DNA from: Methanobacterium sp.
GTDB lineage: Archaea; Methanobacteriota; Methanobacteria; Methanobacteriales; Methanobacteriaceae
Assembly: GCA_039666455.1 (NCBI GenBank)
Contig: JAVSLW010000010.1
Span: forward strand, 105,458 to 169,457
DNA: 64,000 nt
Direction of reading: 5' to 3'
A program made the position numbers and the translations under genes. Positions 36,360 to 45,674 of this stretch are shown one piece after another. Each line of letters starts with the position of its first letter. The first letter of the stretch is position 1. Under the pieces are notes generated by a model. It saw only the letters and a program-made list of their open reading frames with translations. It was not told the DNA's origin and did not search any database.

Positions 36360-37193
36360 TTATCTGTATATCTCCAGATTCAGATCAAGCGCCTTAGCAG
36401 AATGTGTTAAAAAACCTGCAGAAATTATATCCACGCCTGTTTTTGCATATTCTGTGATATTTTCAGGTTTAATTCCTCCAGAAGCTTCTATCATGGATTT
36501 ATTTCTTAAACCTGCAGATTCGAGAGATGATAAGACCTTTCCTATTTCATCAGAATCCATATTATCCAGCATGACAATATCTGCTCCAGTTTTTACTGCA
36601 TTTAAAGCATCATCAGGAGTTTCAACTTCTATTTCAATTTTTTTGGTGAAACTAACATTATTTTTGGCTCTGACTATGGCTTCTTCAATATCTCCCACAA
36701 CTTCAATGTGATTATCCTTAATAAGAACGCAGTCATCTAATCTAAACCTGTGAGTATCACCGCCACCTGTTTTAACCGCACTTTTTTCAAAAAACTGTAG
36801 TCTGGGAGTTGTTTTACGGGTACATGCCAGAATAATATCATCATTAAATTCACGTATATCTTTAAGTGTATTAAATGTTAATGTAGCAATACCACTCATC
36901 CTCATGAGTAAATTGAGTGCAGTACGCTCTAAACTTAAAATTAACCTTGTATTACCATTAATTTCCATTATAATATCACTTTTTTTAACTTTATCTCCAT
37001 CTTTTTTAAAAATATTAGTTTTAAGGTTAAATTCATCAAATAACTCATTTACAACATTAACTCCAGCTATAATGCCTTTTTCTTTAGCTATTATTCTTGC
37101 ATCAGATTCCATGTCCTCTGGAATTAAAGCATTCGTGGTTATATCCTCAAAACCAACATCTTCATAAACCATTTGCCTTAAAATATCTCTCAT
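36360..37193 (-). CDS. nadC: Nicotinate-nucleotide pyrophosphorylase (carboxylating)
   Basis: A 277-residue quinolinate phosphoribosyltransferase for NAD synthesis. Signatures: EDVGFEDITTNALIP at the N-terminus, LMRMSGIATLT, ACTRKTTPRLQFFEKSAV with GGGDTHRF, VLIKDNHIE and IMLDNM-type phosphate motif. Length is standard. It is transcribed away from the RNase Z gene. No strong ribosome site is visible. Confidence 0.95.
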   Translation of the reverse strand: MRDILRQMVYEDVGFEDITTNALIPEDMESDARIIAKEKGIIAGVNVVNELFDEFNLKTNIFKKDGDKVKKSDIIMEINGNTRLILSLERTALNLLMRMSGIATLTFNTLKDIREFNDDIILACTRKTTPRLQFFEKSAVKTGGGDTHRFRLDDCVLIKDNHIEVVGDIEEAIVRAKNNVSFTKKIEIEVETPDDALNAVKTGADIVMLDNMDSDEIGKVLSSLESAGLRNKSMIEASGGIKPENITEYAKTGVDIISAGFLTHSAKALDLNLEIYR

Positions 37194-37290
37194 AATAATC
37201 TGTGTTTAGATTTGTAGGATAAAAGATATAAACATTAACCCAAAATTAATTATAATCTCATTTTAAACTTAAACTAATAAGGTGAAATAA

Positions 37291-38199
37291 ATGGAGCTCG
37301 TATTTTTAGGAACATCATCAGCAATACCCACAAGTTACAGAAACCACTCTGCAATAGCGCTTAAAGCATTTGGAGAAACAATGCTTTTTGATTGTGGTGA
37401 AGGAACCCAGCTCCAGCTATCTAAAGCCAGGATAAGTCCCATGAAAATAAGTAAAATATTTATAACCCATTTTCACGGTGACCACATATTAGGTCTTCCT
37501 GGAATAATACAGTCTCTGGCTTTCAGGGGACGTAGCGAACCCTTACACATATTCGGCCCTAAAGGACTTGTTCCACTTATTGATAACATTAGAAACTTTG
37601 GGTATTACTCTTTAACCTTTGAAATTCACATGCATGAAGTTAATGAAGGAACTGTTTTAGAAGAAGAAGGCTACAGAATAAGCTGTTCTCCTATGAAACA
37701 CAGTGTTTTAAACCTGGCCTATAAAATTGAGGAAAAAAGAAGGCCTAAATTTATAAGAAAAAAAGCTATAGAACTTGGAATCATACCGGGGCCTGATTTT
37801 GGAAAGCTTCAGCAGGGAATTCCGGTAGAAATGGATGGTAAAATAATTCAGCCAGAACAGGTCCTTGGAGAGGAAAGAAAGGGACGTATAATTGTTTATT
37901 CTGGAGATACACGTCCCTGTAACAAAATGATTGGTTTTGCCGAAGATGCAGACATTCTAATACATGAATCAACTTTTGAAGGAAAATATGGAGCTAAAGC
38001 ACTTGAAACCTGCCATTCCACATCTATTCAGGCTGCAGAAATCGCTAAAATAGCAAATGTTAAGAAATTGATTTTAACCCATGTCAGCACCAGGTATAAA
38101 AAATCCGATTTACTGGAAAAAGAAGCGAAAAAAGTTTTTGATAATTCTGTAGTGGCAGAAGATCTGATGAGCATTGAGATAAAACATAGCAGAGAATAA
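37291..38199 (+). CDS. rnz: Ribonuclease Z (tRNA 3' endonuclease)
   Basis: A 302-residue short-form RNase Z that removes tRNA 3' trailers. The metallo-beta-lactamase motif THFHGDH (His60, His62, Asp64, His65) is followed by a MKHSV motif, YSGDTRPC and a final ILTHVSTRY. GGTGA sits before the ATG. Expected substrates include tRNAs that, like the tRNA-Ser of this window, lack encoded CCA. Confidence 0.95.
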   Translation: MELVFLGTSSAIPTSYRNHSAIALKAFGETMLFDCGEGTQLQLSKARISPMKISKIFITHFHGDHILGLPGIIQSLAFRGRSEPLHIFGPKGLVPLIDNIRNFGYYSLTFEIHMHEVNEGTVLEEEGYRISCSPMKHSVLNLAYKIEEKRRPKFIRKKAIELGIIPGPDFGKLQQGIPVEMDGKIIQPEQVLGEERKGRIIVYSGDTRPCNKMIGFAEDADILIHESTFEGKYGAKALETCHSTSIQAAEIAKIANVKKLILTHVSTRYKKSDLLEKEAKKVFDNSVVAEDLMSIEIKHSRE

Positions 38200-38277
38200 T
38201 TATTATAGTTTTGGCCAAAGTATTTAAACTGAAAACCAGAAAAAGAACAAAGAACAAGTTAATATGGATGTTAATAA

Positions 38278-39060
38278 ATGGCCTTAGAATGGATAATTGC
38301 AGCAGCATGGTTTAGGGATATAATAATAATAGCGGTCACACTGCTTGGAGCATCTTTAATCTATAAATGGGCCACATATTTTCTTAAAAAATCAAAAGAC
38401 AAATGGGATATAGATTTAACATTAGTTCAAGCACTCCATGAAATTATAAAGTATTCAATTTATGGATCCGCCCTGATCATAATATTAAAAGAGTTAGGAT
38501 TTGATTTAACAGCCATTGCACTAAGTTTAGGTATTTTTGGTATAGCAATAGGTTTTGGTGCACGTGATACCATATCCAACTTTATTTCAGGGATTTTCAT
38601 ACTTGCAGATAAAAGTGTAAGGGTGGGAGACATTATTGAAATCAATAGTCAAAGAGGAAAAGTTGTTAAACTTGGTTTCAGGATTACTACACTGCTTACT
38701 TATGATAAGAGGTTGATAAAAGTCCCAAATAGCGTATTTTCATCAAGCCCTTACATCAATTACACTGCATCAGAAATTAGAAGGGTTGATTTAAATATTA
38801 CTGTGCCCTATGAACTTGAATTAGAAAATGTGATAAAAACACTGGAAGACACGGCTTTAACCTGTGAAGATGCTTTAAAAAAGCCCAGACCAAAGGTCAT
38901 TGTTAAAGAATTGTCTGATATGGGGGTTAAATTAAAGCTCTGCATCTGGATAAACGATCCATGGAAAGTTGCAAGTTCAAGGTCTGAGCTTGCAAGAAAA
39001 GTAAGTAAAGCTTTAACTGATATGCAGTCCAGTAAAGACAATGATGAAAGTTTTAGCTGA
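38278..39060 (+). CDS. Small mechanosensitive channel MscS family
   Basis: A 260-residue protein with three N-terminal membrane helices. The pore-lining third helix is GIFGIAIGFGARDTISNFISGIFIL (given in part; about 92-116), followed by the cytoplasmic beta-domain start (VGDIIEINSQRGKVVKLGFRIT) and a C-terminal alpha/beta domain. It should open on membrane stretch. It follows rnz by 78 bases on the same strand. Confidence 0.92.
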   Translation: MALEWIIAAAWFRDIIIIAVTLLGASLIYKWATYFLKKSKDKWDIDLTLVQALHEIIKYSIYGSALIIILKELGFDLTAIALSLGIFGIAIGFGARDTISNFISGIFILADKSVRVGDIIEINSQRGKVVKLGFRITTLLTYDKRLIKVPNSVFSSSPYINYTASEIRRVDLNITVPYELELENVIKTLEDTALTCEDALKKPRPKVIVKELSDMGVKLKLCIWINDPWKVASSRSELARKVSKALTDMQSSKDNDESFS

Positions 39061-39120
39061 TTAACTTTCGGGAAAAAATATAGGATTATAAATAGACATT
39101 CTCATAATTCAGGTGTTTTA

Positions 39121-39729
39121 ATGCTGAAATATAAAGTTTTATCAGTAGCAATTATTGTGATGAGTATTCTTATCTCCTCAGTTATCATAATAAACGCTTT
39201 TGAGAAATCCAGTTTATTAAACTCTTATAATACTGCCCTGCAAGCTCAAGGAAACAAAAGCACACCCATAAATGTGCTGAATCCCACAATTACAAGGTCC
39301 ACTTCTACAGGGGGGATAAGCAGATCCAAGCTCATAATTCCAAAAATTGGCGTGGACAGCACCATTCGTTCAGACACTGTAAATGCGTATAATGCGGTTT
39401 ATCACTATCCTGAAAGTGTAAATCCTGGTCAAAGTGGTCAAAGTGGTTTTTTGGGTCATAGAACGAAATATTCTGGAGTGTTTAATAAATTAGGTAGTCT
39501 TAAAGTTGGAGATGAAGTGATAGTAAAAGACTACTCTTCAAATAAAAAATACATATATAAAGTCACTTCCAATGGCAATGATATCCGGTGGGACTATGAA
39601 GAAAACCCTATCCAGTTTGATCAAAGCGGTGAAGCCAGATTACTTTTAGTAACCTGCTATCCTCCTGGAAGGAAACAGGCTGCATACATAACCCATTGTA
39701 AATTGGTATCCACCACAAAAATTTCTTAA
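39121..39729 (+). CDS. Class D/E-type sortase
   Basis: A 202-residue protein with an N-terminal signal anchor (about 5-27), a Ser/Thr-rich linker and a sortase domain. The catalytic triad is visible as His113 (LGHRTKYSG), Cys179 (LLLVTCYPPG) and Arg184. Sortases join surface proteins to the cell wall; Methanobacterium has a pseudomurein wall, and substrates were not found in this window. AGGTG precedes the ATG. Confidence 0.85.
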   Translation: MLKYKVLSVAIIVMSILISSVIIINAFEKSSLLNSYNTALQAQGNKSTPINVLNPTITRSTSTGGISRSKLIIPKIGVDSTIRSDTVNAYNAVYHYPESVNPGQSGQSGFLGHRTKYSGVFNKLGSLKVGDEVIVKDYSSNKKYIYKVTSNGNDIRWDYEENPIQFDQSGEARLLLVTCYPPGRKQAAYITHCKLVSTTKIS

Positions 39730-39948
39730 TTTTTAAAATCAATTAATAAATCAAACTATTTTAAACCAGATAAACTTATTATTTTTATTTTCAAGTAATA
39801 ATTTCTTATTATCCTATATTAGAAGTTTCAAAGACCAGATGCAAATCTTTAATAGTAAAGAAATTCACTATATAACCTTTTACAAAAAACAGAAAAATTG
39901 AACTCTGGAAAATCCTTCCAGAGACTCTAAAAAATTGGATTGATTAAT

Positions 39949-40200
39949 ATGGTAAAAATAAAGGTTGACGAGGATGCATGTGTTGGGTGTGGTTCCTGTG
40001 TGGAAGACTGTCCAAACGATGTGTATGAATTAGATAAAGAACATGGGAAAACAGTGGTGATAAACGAAGCAGATTGCATGGCCTGTCTTTCATGCCACGA
40101 GATCTGCCCTTCCCAGGCACTTGAACACTATGGCATCCATGTATCTAAACGACTCTATATTGATAGAAAAGTAAACAAAATTTTAGACAAAATAATCTGA
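39949..40200 (+). CDS. 2[4Fe-4S] ferredoxin, copy 1
   Basis: An 83-residue ferredoxin with CVGCGSCVEDCP and CMACLSCHEICP, each completing the two clusters. From ATG to base 40128 the gene is identical to copy 2 except for one base; the last 72 bases differ at about 18 positions. The TTG at 39940 is in frame, but ATG 39949 is the natural start. It is separated from copy 2 by 423 bases that contain a promoter-like region resembling the one upstream of this gene. Confidence 0.9.
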   Translation: MVKIKVDEDACVGCGSCVEDCPNDVYELDKEHGKTVVINEADCMACLSCHEICPSQALEHYGIHVSKRLYIDRKVNKILDKII

Positions 40201-40623
40201 TATTTTAGATTATGAAGCTTAAAAATTTTTATTTAACTGAATTAGAAATTTTAAGATGATAAAACTACTTGTATTGCCACTTCTAATTTCTTTTTAGTTT
40301 TATTCATTTTTAAAAGTGAAAAAAGGAAATTTTCACAAATCTTATTAGCAATGTACGATTTCCAAACTAAAAACACAATATAATTAATTAATGCGCCGTT
40401 ATTTTTGTAAATATCTTTTATTTATTTTATTATCAGATAATGGTTTCTTATTATCAGGTATTGACTACAAGGAGCAAATATAAATCCTTAATAATAAAAA
40501 CATTTCATATTAAAAAACATATCTAAAGGTATTTTAAATTTTTGGAACTACCTTTAAATAAGAGAGAGGTTCAGTCATTTAAGAACCTCTTAAAAAATGA
40601 AAACGGAAAATTGGGGGATTAAT
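40201..40623 (+). promoter_or_regulatory. Intergenic region with duplicated leader of the ferredoxin genes
   Basis: No gene is seen here. Bases about 40425-40510 resemble 39790-39880 upstream of copy 1: both contain TTTCTTATTATC, then a GCAAAT(A/C) and CTTTAATA/CTTAATA stretch at the same spacing. The duplication therefore included the upstream control region, and both ferredoxins may be under the same control. TATA-like AT-rich blocks are frequent, so no exact box is assigned. Confidence 0.45.
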
Positions 40624-40875
40624 ATGGTAAAAATAAAGGTTGACGAGGATGCATGTGTTGGGTGTGGTTCCTGTGTGGAAGACTGTCCAAACGATGTGTA
40701 TGAATTAGATAAAGAACATGGGAAAACAGTGGTGATAAACGAAGCAGATTGCATGGCCTGTCTTTCATGCCACGAGATCTGCCCTTCTCAGGCACTTGAA
40801 CACGACGACATACACGTTGCTAAAAGGCTTTATATTGATAGAAAAGTGAACAAAGCTCTAAGTAAAATAATATGA
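40624..40875 (+). CDS. 2[4Fe-4S] ferredoxin, copy 2, first gene of hydrogenase operon
   Basis: An 83-residue ferredoxin with the same two cluster motifs as copy 1, preceded by GGGGGATTA. It is followed at 10 bases by the V4R-domain gene and then by hydrogenase small and large subunits, all on the plus strand with minimal gaps. It is the obvious electron partner of the hydrogenase (inference from operon structure). Confidence 0.9.
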   Translation: MVKIKVDEDACVGCGSCVEDCPNDVYELDKEHGKTVVINEADCMACLSCHEICPSQALEHDDIHVAKRLYIDRKVNKALSKII

Positions 40876-40885
40876 GGGATTTGTA

Positions 40886-41440
40886 ATGGAGATCGAAAGG
40901 GAAGATATAAGGGGCGATTTTAAACCAGAATTAATTCCTAAAGAAACCAGTGGGGATATTGATGATTATGAAGAAGCACTGCATGTTTTAATGAAATTTG
41001 TAGGTTCAATGTCCAGTGCACTGGAACAGGTTTCAGGACGTGGTGCTAATGCAATCGTTTACCAGGCAGGAAAAAGAATGGGGCATGAAGCTGGTAAACT
41101 CATGGAAAAAACAGATAACCTTGAAAAGGCCATGAAGGAGCTTGGCGAAATACTTGGAATTGAATTTTATTTTGAAATGTGGAAGCCAGCAGGCCAAGAA
41201 GGATACACCATTGAAAAAGGCGACGAAACAGTGGTGCAGCTCCTATTTATGGACTGTGTAGTAAGACAAACACTTAGGAGGACAGGACTCCCTCAAAAAG
41301 GGCCATTATGCTATCTTTTATACGGATATATGGTGGGTGCAGTTGAGGAAGTTATGAGCATAAAAGGAAAACTGGACATAGACCATGTTGGTCCAAATGC
41401 ATGTCTTAAAACCCTGACTATAAAATGGGGTGGTAAATAA
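40886..41440 (+). CDS. V4R-domain protein in hydrogenase operon
   Basis: A 184-residue soluble protein resembling the 4-vinyl-reductase (V4R) ligand-binding domain: SGRGANAIVYQAGKRMGHEA (about 49-68), FMDCVVRQTLRR, GPLCYLLYGYMVGAVEEVM (about 140-158) and a final VGPNACLKTLTIKW with one Cys. V4R domains bind hydrocarbons or tetrapyrrole precursors, or sense ligands. Its last base overlaps the start of the hydrogenase small subunit, so it is co-translated with it. It may be an assembly, substrate-sensing or electron-partner subunit (inference). Confidence 0.7.
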   Translation: MEIEREDIRGDFKPELIPKETSGDIDDYEEALHVLMKFVGSMSSALEQVSGRGANAIVYQAGKRMGHEAGKLMEKTDNLEKAMKELGEILGIEFYFEMWKPAGQEGYTIEKGDETVVQLLFMDCVVRQTLRRTGLPQKGPLCYLLYGYMVGAVEEVMSIKGKLDIDHVGPNACLKTLTIKWGGK

Positions 41441-42351
41441 TGGTTAAAATTGCAATGGAAGCACTTGCAAGCTGTGCAGGTTGTGAAATTTCTATTCTTG
41501 ATTTACACGATGGACTATTAAAAATACTGGAAAAATCTGAAATTGTTTACAGTCCAGTATTAGTTGATGCAAAAAAAATTCCTGACGACGTTGATATAGC
41601 AATAGTATCTGGGTCTGTTCGAAACGAAGAAAATAAGGAAAGACTCGAAGAATTAAGGGAGAAATCAAAAACACTAATTGCTTATGGGACATGTGCATGT
41701 TATGGAGGCATAACTGGAATGGCAGATTTATACAGTCCCGAAGAAGTTACATCACGTACATATTCAGATAATCCAAGTACAGAGCCTGCAGATGTGCCCT
41801 CAGAAGTTGTTCCTAAACTTCTACCCATCGTACACCCTGCAGGAGACTTTACTGAAGTTGATTACTATATTCCCGGATGCCCGCCTAAAGAAAAGTTAAC
41901 TGGAGACATACTAATGCCTTTAATAAATGGTGAAGTTCCAGATGTTCCTAAAAAGAGTGTCTGTGCAGACTGTCAAAGATGGATGGACCATGTGGAATTT
42001 GATAAAATCCACAGAAGAGTGGAAGGAGAGCCTGATCCAAGACAATGCTTCTTAAGCCAGGGATATGTATGTTTGGGCTCAGTAACTCTTGGAAGATGCG
42101 GTGCACTCTGTACAGAAGCCGGAGTTCAATGTCACGGTTGCGGTGGGCCTTCACTGGATGTTTTAAGAGAGCCGAGCCACGATGTATACAATGGAATAGT
42201 CAAAAGAATTGCTCATCTTTCTAAAATGCCTGAAAAGGATGTTGAAAAGCAGATCTATGATATAGGGCATATTATATATGGATTTGTGATTGGAAGCACA
42301 ATAATGGAGGAAAAACAGGTTTCACTGATCCCTCAGCTTGTCAGGAAATAA
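41440..42351 (+). CDS. Cytosolic [NiFe] hydrogenase small subunit (Mvh/Frh-related)
   Basis: A 303-residue small subunit without a Tat signal, so it is cytosolic and group 3-like. The proximal-cluster cysteines are CAGCE (Cys12, Cys15), GTCACYGG and PGCPPKEK. The C-terminal part has CADCQRW and CFLSQGYVCLGSVTLGRCGALC with CHGCGG for further clusters. It resembles MvhG, but an E follows the first C-x2-C where MvhG has H. It overlaps the V4R gene by one base and precedes the large subunit by 13. Confidence 0.88.
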   Translation: MVKIAMEALASCAGCEISILDLHDGLLKILEKSEIVYSPVLVDAKKIPDDVDIAIVSGSVRNEENKERLEELREKSKTLIAYGTCACYGGITGMADLYSPEEVTSRTYSDNPSTEPADVPSEVVPKLLPIVHPAGDFTEVDYYIPGCPPKEKLTGDILMPLINGEVPDVPKKSVCADCQRWMDHVEFDKIHRRVEGEPDPRQCFLSQGYVCLGSVTLGRCGALCTEAGVQCHGCGGPSLDVLREPSHDVYNGIVKRIAHLSKMPEKDVEKQIYDIGHIIYGFVIGSTIMEEKQVSLIPQLVRK

Positions 42352-42364
42352 AAGGTGATATTAT

Positions 42365-43813
42365 ATGAAAAATATTGAAATAAGCCCTGTAAGTAGAATT
42401 GAAGGACACGCAAAAATTACAGTTCAATTAGATGACTCTGGAAGCGTTTCAGATGCGCATTTTCATGTGATGGAAATAAGAGGTTTTGAGAAATTTTTGG
42501 AAGGCGCTGCTGTGGAGGAAGCACCACGAATAACTCCACGTATATGTGGTATATGTCAAACCGCCCACCACCTGGCCGCTGCTAAAGCAACCGATCAGGT
42601 GTTTGGACTCAAACCTCCTGAAACCGCTCAAAAATTAAGAGAACTGATGCTTTTAGGTCAGTACATTCACTCCCATTCTCTCCACTTCTATTTCCTGGGG
42701 GCTCCTGACCTTATAATGGGTCCTGAATCTGATCCTGCACTTAGAAACATTGTAGGCATTCTTAAAAAAGATCCGGCCCTTGCAAAAATGGCAATAGACA
42801 CCAGAAAGATAGGACAGTACATAACAGCTGTGGTTGGAGGTAAACCTATAAGTCCTGTTACAGCCATACCTGGAGGCCAGTCCAAAGGAATCAGTGAGGA
42901 AGAAAGATCCAGGTTATTATCACAGGCTAAAGAAGCAGTAGAATTAGTAGAAAAAGGTATTGAAGCATCTAAACCATTATTTAAAGAGTACAGTGAAACA
43001 ATAGAACTTTTAGGTCCTGTTGAATCCTGTTTCGGAGCTTTAAGCAACAATGGAAATATAGAATTTTACGATGCACCGGTTAAAATCATTGACAAAGAGG
43101 GTAATGCTCTCCACCAGTTCGAGGCAAACGATTACCTGGATTACATTGAAGAGAAGGTTCAGCCATGGTCTTATCTAAAATTCCCTTATCTAAAACAGAT
43201 TGGATTTCCTGAAGGAAACTACAGAGTTGGGCCGCTTGCAAGGTTAAACATCGCAGAGAATGTTCCCACTGAAAAAGCTTCTGAACTTTTCAGCGAGTAC
43301 AAAGACCAATATGGAATTGCCCAGAATGCTCTCCTGTATCACTACGCACGCCTAATAGAATTAATGTACGCCTCTGAAAGAGCTGTCAAGCTTCTTGAGG
43401 ATGATTCAATAACTGGAACCGATTTAAGGCAGGGACTTTCAGAATCCCTCCAGACAAAGGAGGAGGCAAAAGTATCCGGCGGATCAAGGAGAGGAGTTGG
43501 AATGATTGAAGCTACAAGAGGAATTCTGATCCATGATTATGAAACTGATGATGCTGGTTACATAACCCGTGCCAATCTCATAGTTTCAACAGGCCAGAAC
43601 AACCTTTCAATGGATATAGGTGTACGGGAAACTGCAAAAGCCCTGATTAAGGGCGAAGAAGTTTCAGAAAGGCTTAAAAACCAGCTTGAGATGATCATAA
43701 GGGCTTATGATCCATGTCTTTCCTGTGCCACCCACATGATAAACGGAGAATCTCCTTTACTTGTGGACATACATGATAGTGAAGGTGCACTCCTTAAAAG
43801 ACATGTGTTATAA
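42365..43813 (+). CDS. Cytosolic [NiFe] hydrogenase large subunit (Mvh/Frh-related)
   Basis: A 482-residue catalytic subunit. The nickel ligands are Cys61 and Cys64 (PRICGICQTAHH) and Cys451 and Cys454 (DPCLSCATH). About 25 residues follow His457 and are expected to be cut off by a maturation protease. The N-terminal SRIEGHAKI is the family signature. GGTGAT precedes the ATG. No MvhD, MvhB or FrhB gene and no maturation protease adjoin it; the gene ends the operon. Confidence 0.92.
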   Translation: MKNIEISPVSRIEGHAKITVQLDDSGSVSDAHFHVMEIRGFEKFLEGAAVEEAPRITPRICGICQTAHHLAAAKATDQVFGLKPPETAQKLRELMLLGQYIHSHSLHFYFLGAPDLIMGPESDPALRNIVGILKKDPALAKMAIDTRKIGQYITAVVGGKPISPVTAIPGGQSKGISEEERSRLLSQAKEAVELVEKGIEASKPLFKEYSETIELLGPVESCFGALSNNGNIEFYDAPVKIIDKEGNALHQFEANDYLDYIEEKVQPWSYLKFPYLKQIGFPEGNYRVGPLARLNIAENVPTEKASELFSEYKDQYGIAQNALLYHYARLIELMYASERAVKLLEDDSITGTDLRQGLSESLQTKEEAKVSGGSRRGVGMIEATRGILIHDYETDDAGYITRANLIVSTGQNNLSMDIGVRETAKALIKGEEVSERLKNQLEMIIRAYDPCLSCATHMINGESPLLVDIHDSEGALLKRHVL

Positions 43814-43985
43814 CAGAATAAAGTTTTTTAATTATTTTATTTTTTTTAAATTGATAATTATTAACTGATAATTCAAATAAAAATAATTGTAATGAATTTA
43901 AATACAATAAAGGAATAGTATTTTTGGTAAAATGTTTTAAAAACATAAAAAAACAGGACATAATATTCAATTTCTAAGTGGTTAT

Positions 43986-45176
43986 ATGGACTCAAAGCTT
44001 GAAAACCAGCTAATGGACATACTGATGGATTTGAATAGGATCGACGGCGTAGAAAGTAGTTTAATTTCTAATAGCAGTGGAAATGTGATATGCCATACCA
44101 TGTCCAGTGAAACTGATACTTCTCTTTTTGGGCCAATGGCACATGTGATCACAAGTTCATCCAAAAGATTGCTTGGTTCTGCAAATCAAGGACAGATAGA
44201 GAGAGTTCTGGTTGAGTCAAAGGAAGGAAAAGCTTTATTTTTACGTCCTGGAAACGTACATCTTATTTTGCTCATGGATGCATCAGCAAACCTTGGATTT
44301 GTAATGATTTCAGCAAAAAAAGCAGCCAAAGACATAATAGAGCTTACAAAAGAGATAGCTTTTGCTGAACCAGTTCCAGAAAAGTCAGAGATTGATAAAA
44401 TTATTGAAGCCGAAGACATCGGACATGAAGAAATAAAAGAAGTTATTGAAAAAATTGCTGAAAATGAAGGTATAGCAGAAGCGTTTGATAAAGTGGTGGG
44501 GAGTGAAAAATTAGATGAAATAAGGGAATCACCAGAATTTGAATCCCTTGATTCTAAAGAGGCCAAAGAGAAACTTACAGAAATTCTGAAAGTTAAAATA
44601 GAAGATGAGGAAATGGCTCCTGAAATTGAAGTTCAAAAGGAAGTTTATGAAGAAATTAAAAAGCCTGAAAGCAGTATTCCAGTTATTAAACCTCCTATTT
44701 CATTTCCAAAGTTACCTGACACAGTACAAGTACCGGAAGATCCAGAAGAAAGAATTAATTTAGTTCTGGATATTTATGAGTCTATATTTTTGGCAATGTC
44801 AATCGGAGCAAGTAAGATCATGGGTGTATCTCCTGCAAGAGGCCTTATAAAGAGATTTTTACCACTGGAAGACTGTAAAACTCTTCTTAAAGGAGTTGAG
44901 GTGAAAAGTAACTCTTCTATTGATTTTGATAAAATAAGAGAAAATAGTAAAAATATACCTTTAGATAAACGAGAAAAAACACTTATTACTGACTTCAGCA
45001 GGATTATTAGAATTATAACAGAAAATTACGGTAAAGTCATGGGTTTCGATGCCTTTAGAGGGATGGTTCGAGGAGAATTCAAGATAATTAACCGTTCTTA
45101 TGGGAAACCCCTGGAAGAACTGGGAATTAAAGATAAAATACATCATGAACTCATTGATTTGTTAAATAACAGTTAA
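43986..45176 (+). CDS. Large roadblock/LC7-domain protein
   Basis: A 396-residue protein. Residues 1-120 form a roadblock domain (ILMDLNRIDGVESSLISNSSGNVI... LILLMDASANLGFVMI). A long acidic helical linker follows (about 125-240). The C-terminal 150 residues (SIFLAMSIGASKIMGVSPARGLIKR...) repeat a similar helical unit near the end (IRIITENYGKVMGFDAFRGMVRGEF), so this part may be an internal duplication. Probably a scaffold or GTPase regulator. It follows the hydrogenase operon by 172 bases. Confidence 0.75.
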   Translation: MDSKLENQLMDILMDLNRIDGVESSLISNSSGNVICHTMSSETDTSLFGPMAHVITSSSKRLLGSANQGQIERVLVESKEGKALFLRPGNVHLILLMDASANLGFVMISAKKAAKDIIELTKEIAFAEPVPEKSEIDKIIEAEDIGHEEIKEVIEKIAENEGIAEAFDKVVGSEKLDEIRESPEFESLDSKEAKEKLTEILKVKIEDEEMAPEIEVQKEVYEEIKKPESSIPVIKPPISFPKLPDTVQVPEDPEERINLVLDIYESIFLAMSIGASKIMGVSPARGLIKRFLPLEDCKTLLKGVEVKSNSSIDFDKIRENSKNIPLDKREKTLITDFSRIIRIITENYGKVMGFDAFRGMVRGEFKIINRSYGKPLEELGIKDKIHHELIDLLNNS

Positions 45177-45249
45177 TTCTATGAAAATTAGAAATAAAAA
45201 AATGTTGGGTAGTTAATGGATAATTAATGGGCATGCGATCAAATTTAAG

Positions 45250-45385
45250 TTAATAGTTTAAATGGATTGAAAGTGCCAGGATTCCGTGTATTGTCCCTAA
45301 AATCAAGGAAATTCCTGCCATTGCAAAGTGCAACCACAACAACAACTAAGAAAACGATTCCAGTTTCAATATATTTTAATTTCAT
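45250..45385 (-). pseudogene. Possible frameshifted small membrane protein
   Basis: On the minus strand an ATG at 45385 starts MKLKYIETGIVFLVVVVVAL. After that the same frame turns polar, while the +1 frame reads LHFAMAGISLILGTIHGILA and on to LSIHLNY and a stop at 45250. Together the two frames would give a two-helix membrane protein of about 44 residues. One base change in length would restore it. The rest of 45177-45674 is AT-rich with no gene that I can support. Confidence 0.3.
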
Positions 45386-45674
45386 GTAATTAATATGTGT
45401 TTAATTAAATATAATAATTTAACTGAAATATTAAAATTAAATACACCTGATGAGCCCCCAATAGAATAATAATACATTTATTTAATCTTGTTTTTAAAAT
45501 CAGGTTTTTTAATTACATTTTTCCTCAAACAATAAATTTTATATCTATTTTTAACAAACCATAATACAGATAAAAAAGCTATTTAAACATTATAATTCAA
45601 TGATTTCTACCAAACCCCTGAATTAAATTTTTAAATTAATGTAATACTATCAAAAAAAAGTTAATGGTGATTAA

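Noticed and set aside
39949..43813. Standard mvhDGAB operon
   Set aside because: There is no MvhD or polyferredoxin MvhB; the first genes are a two-cluster ferredoxin and a V4R-like protein instead.
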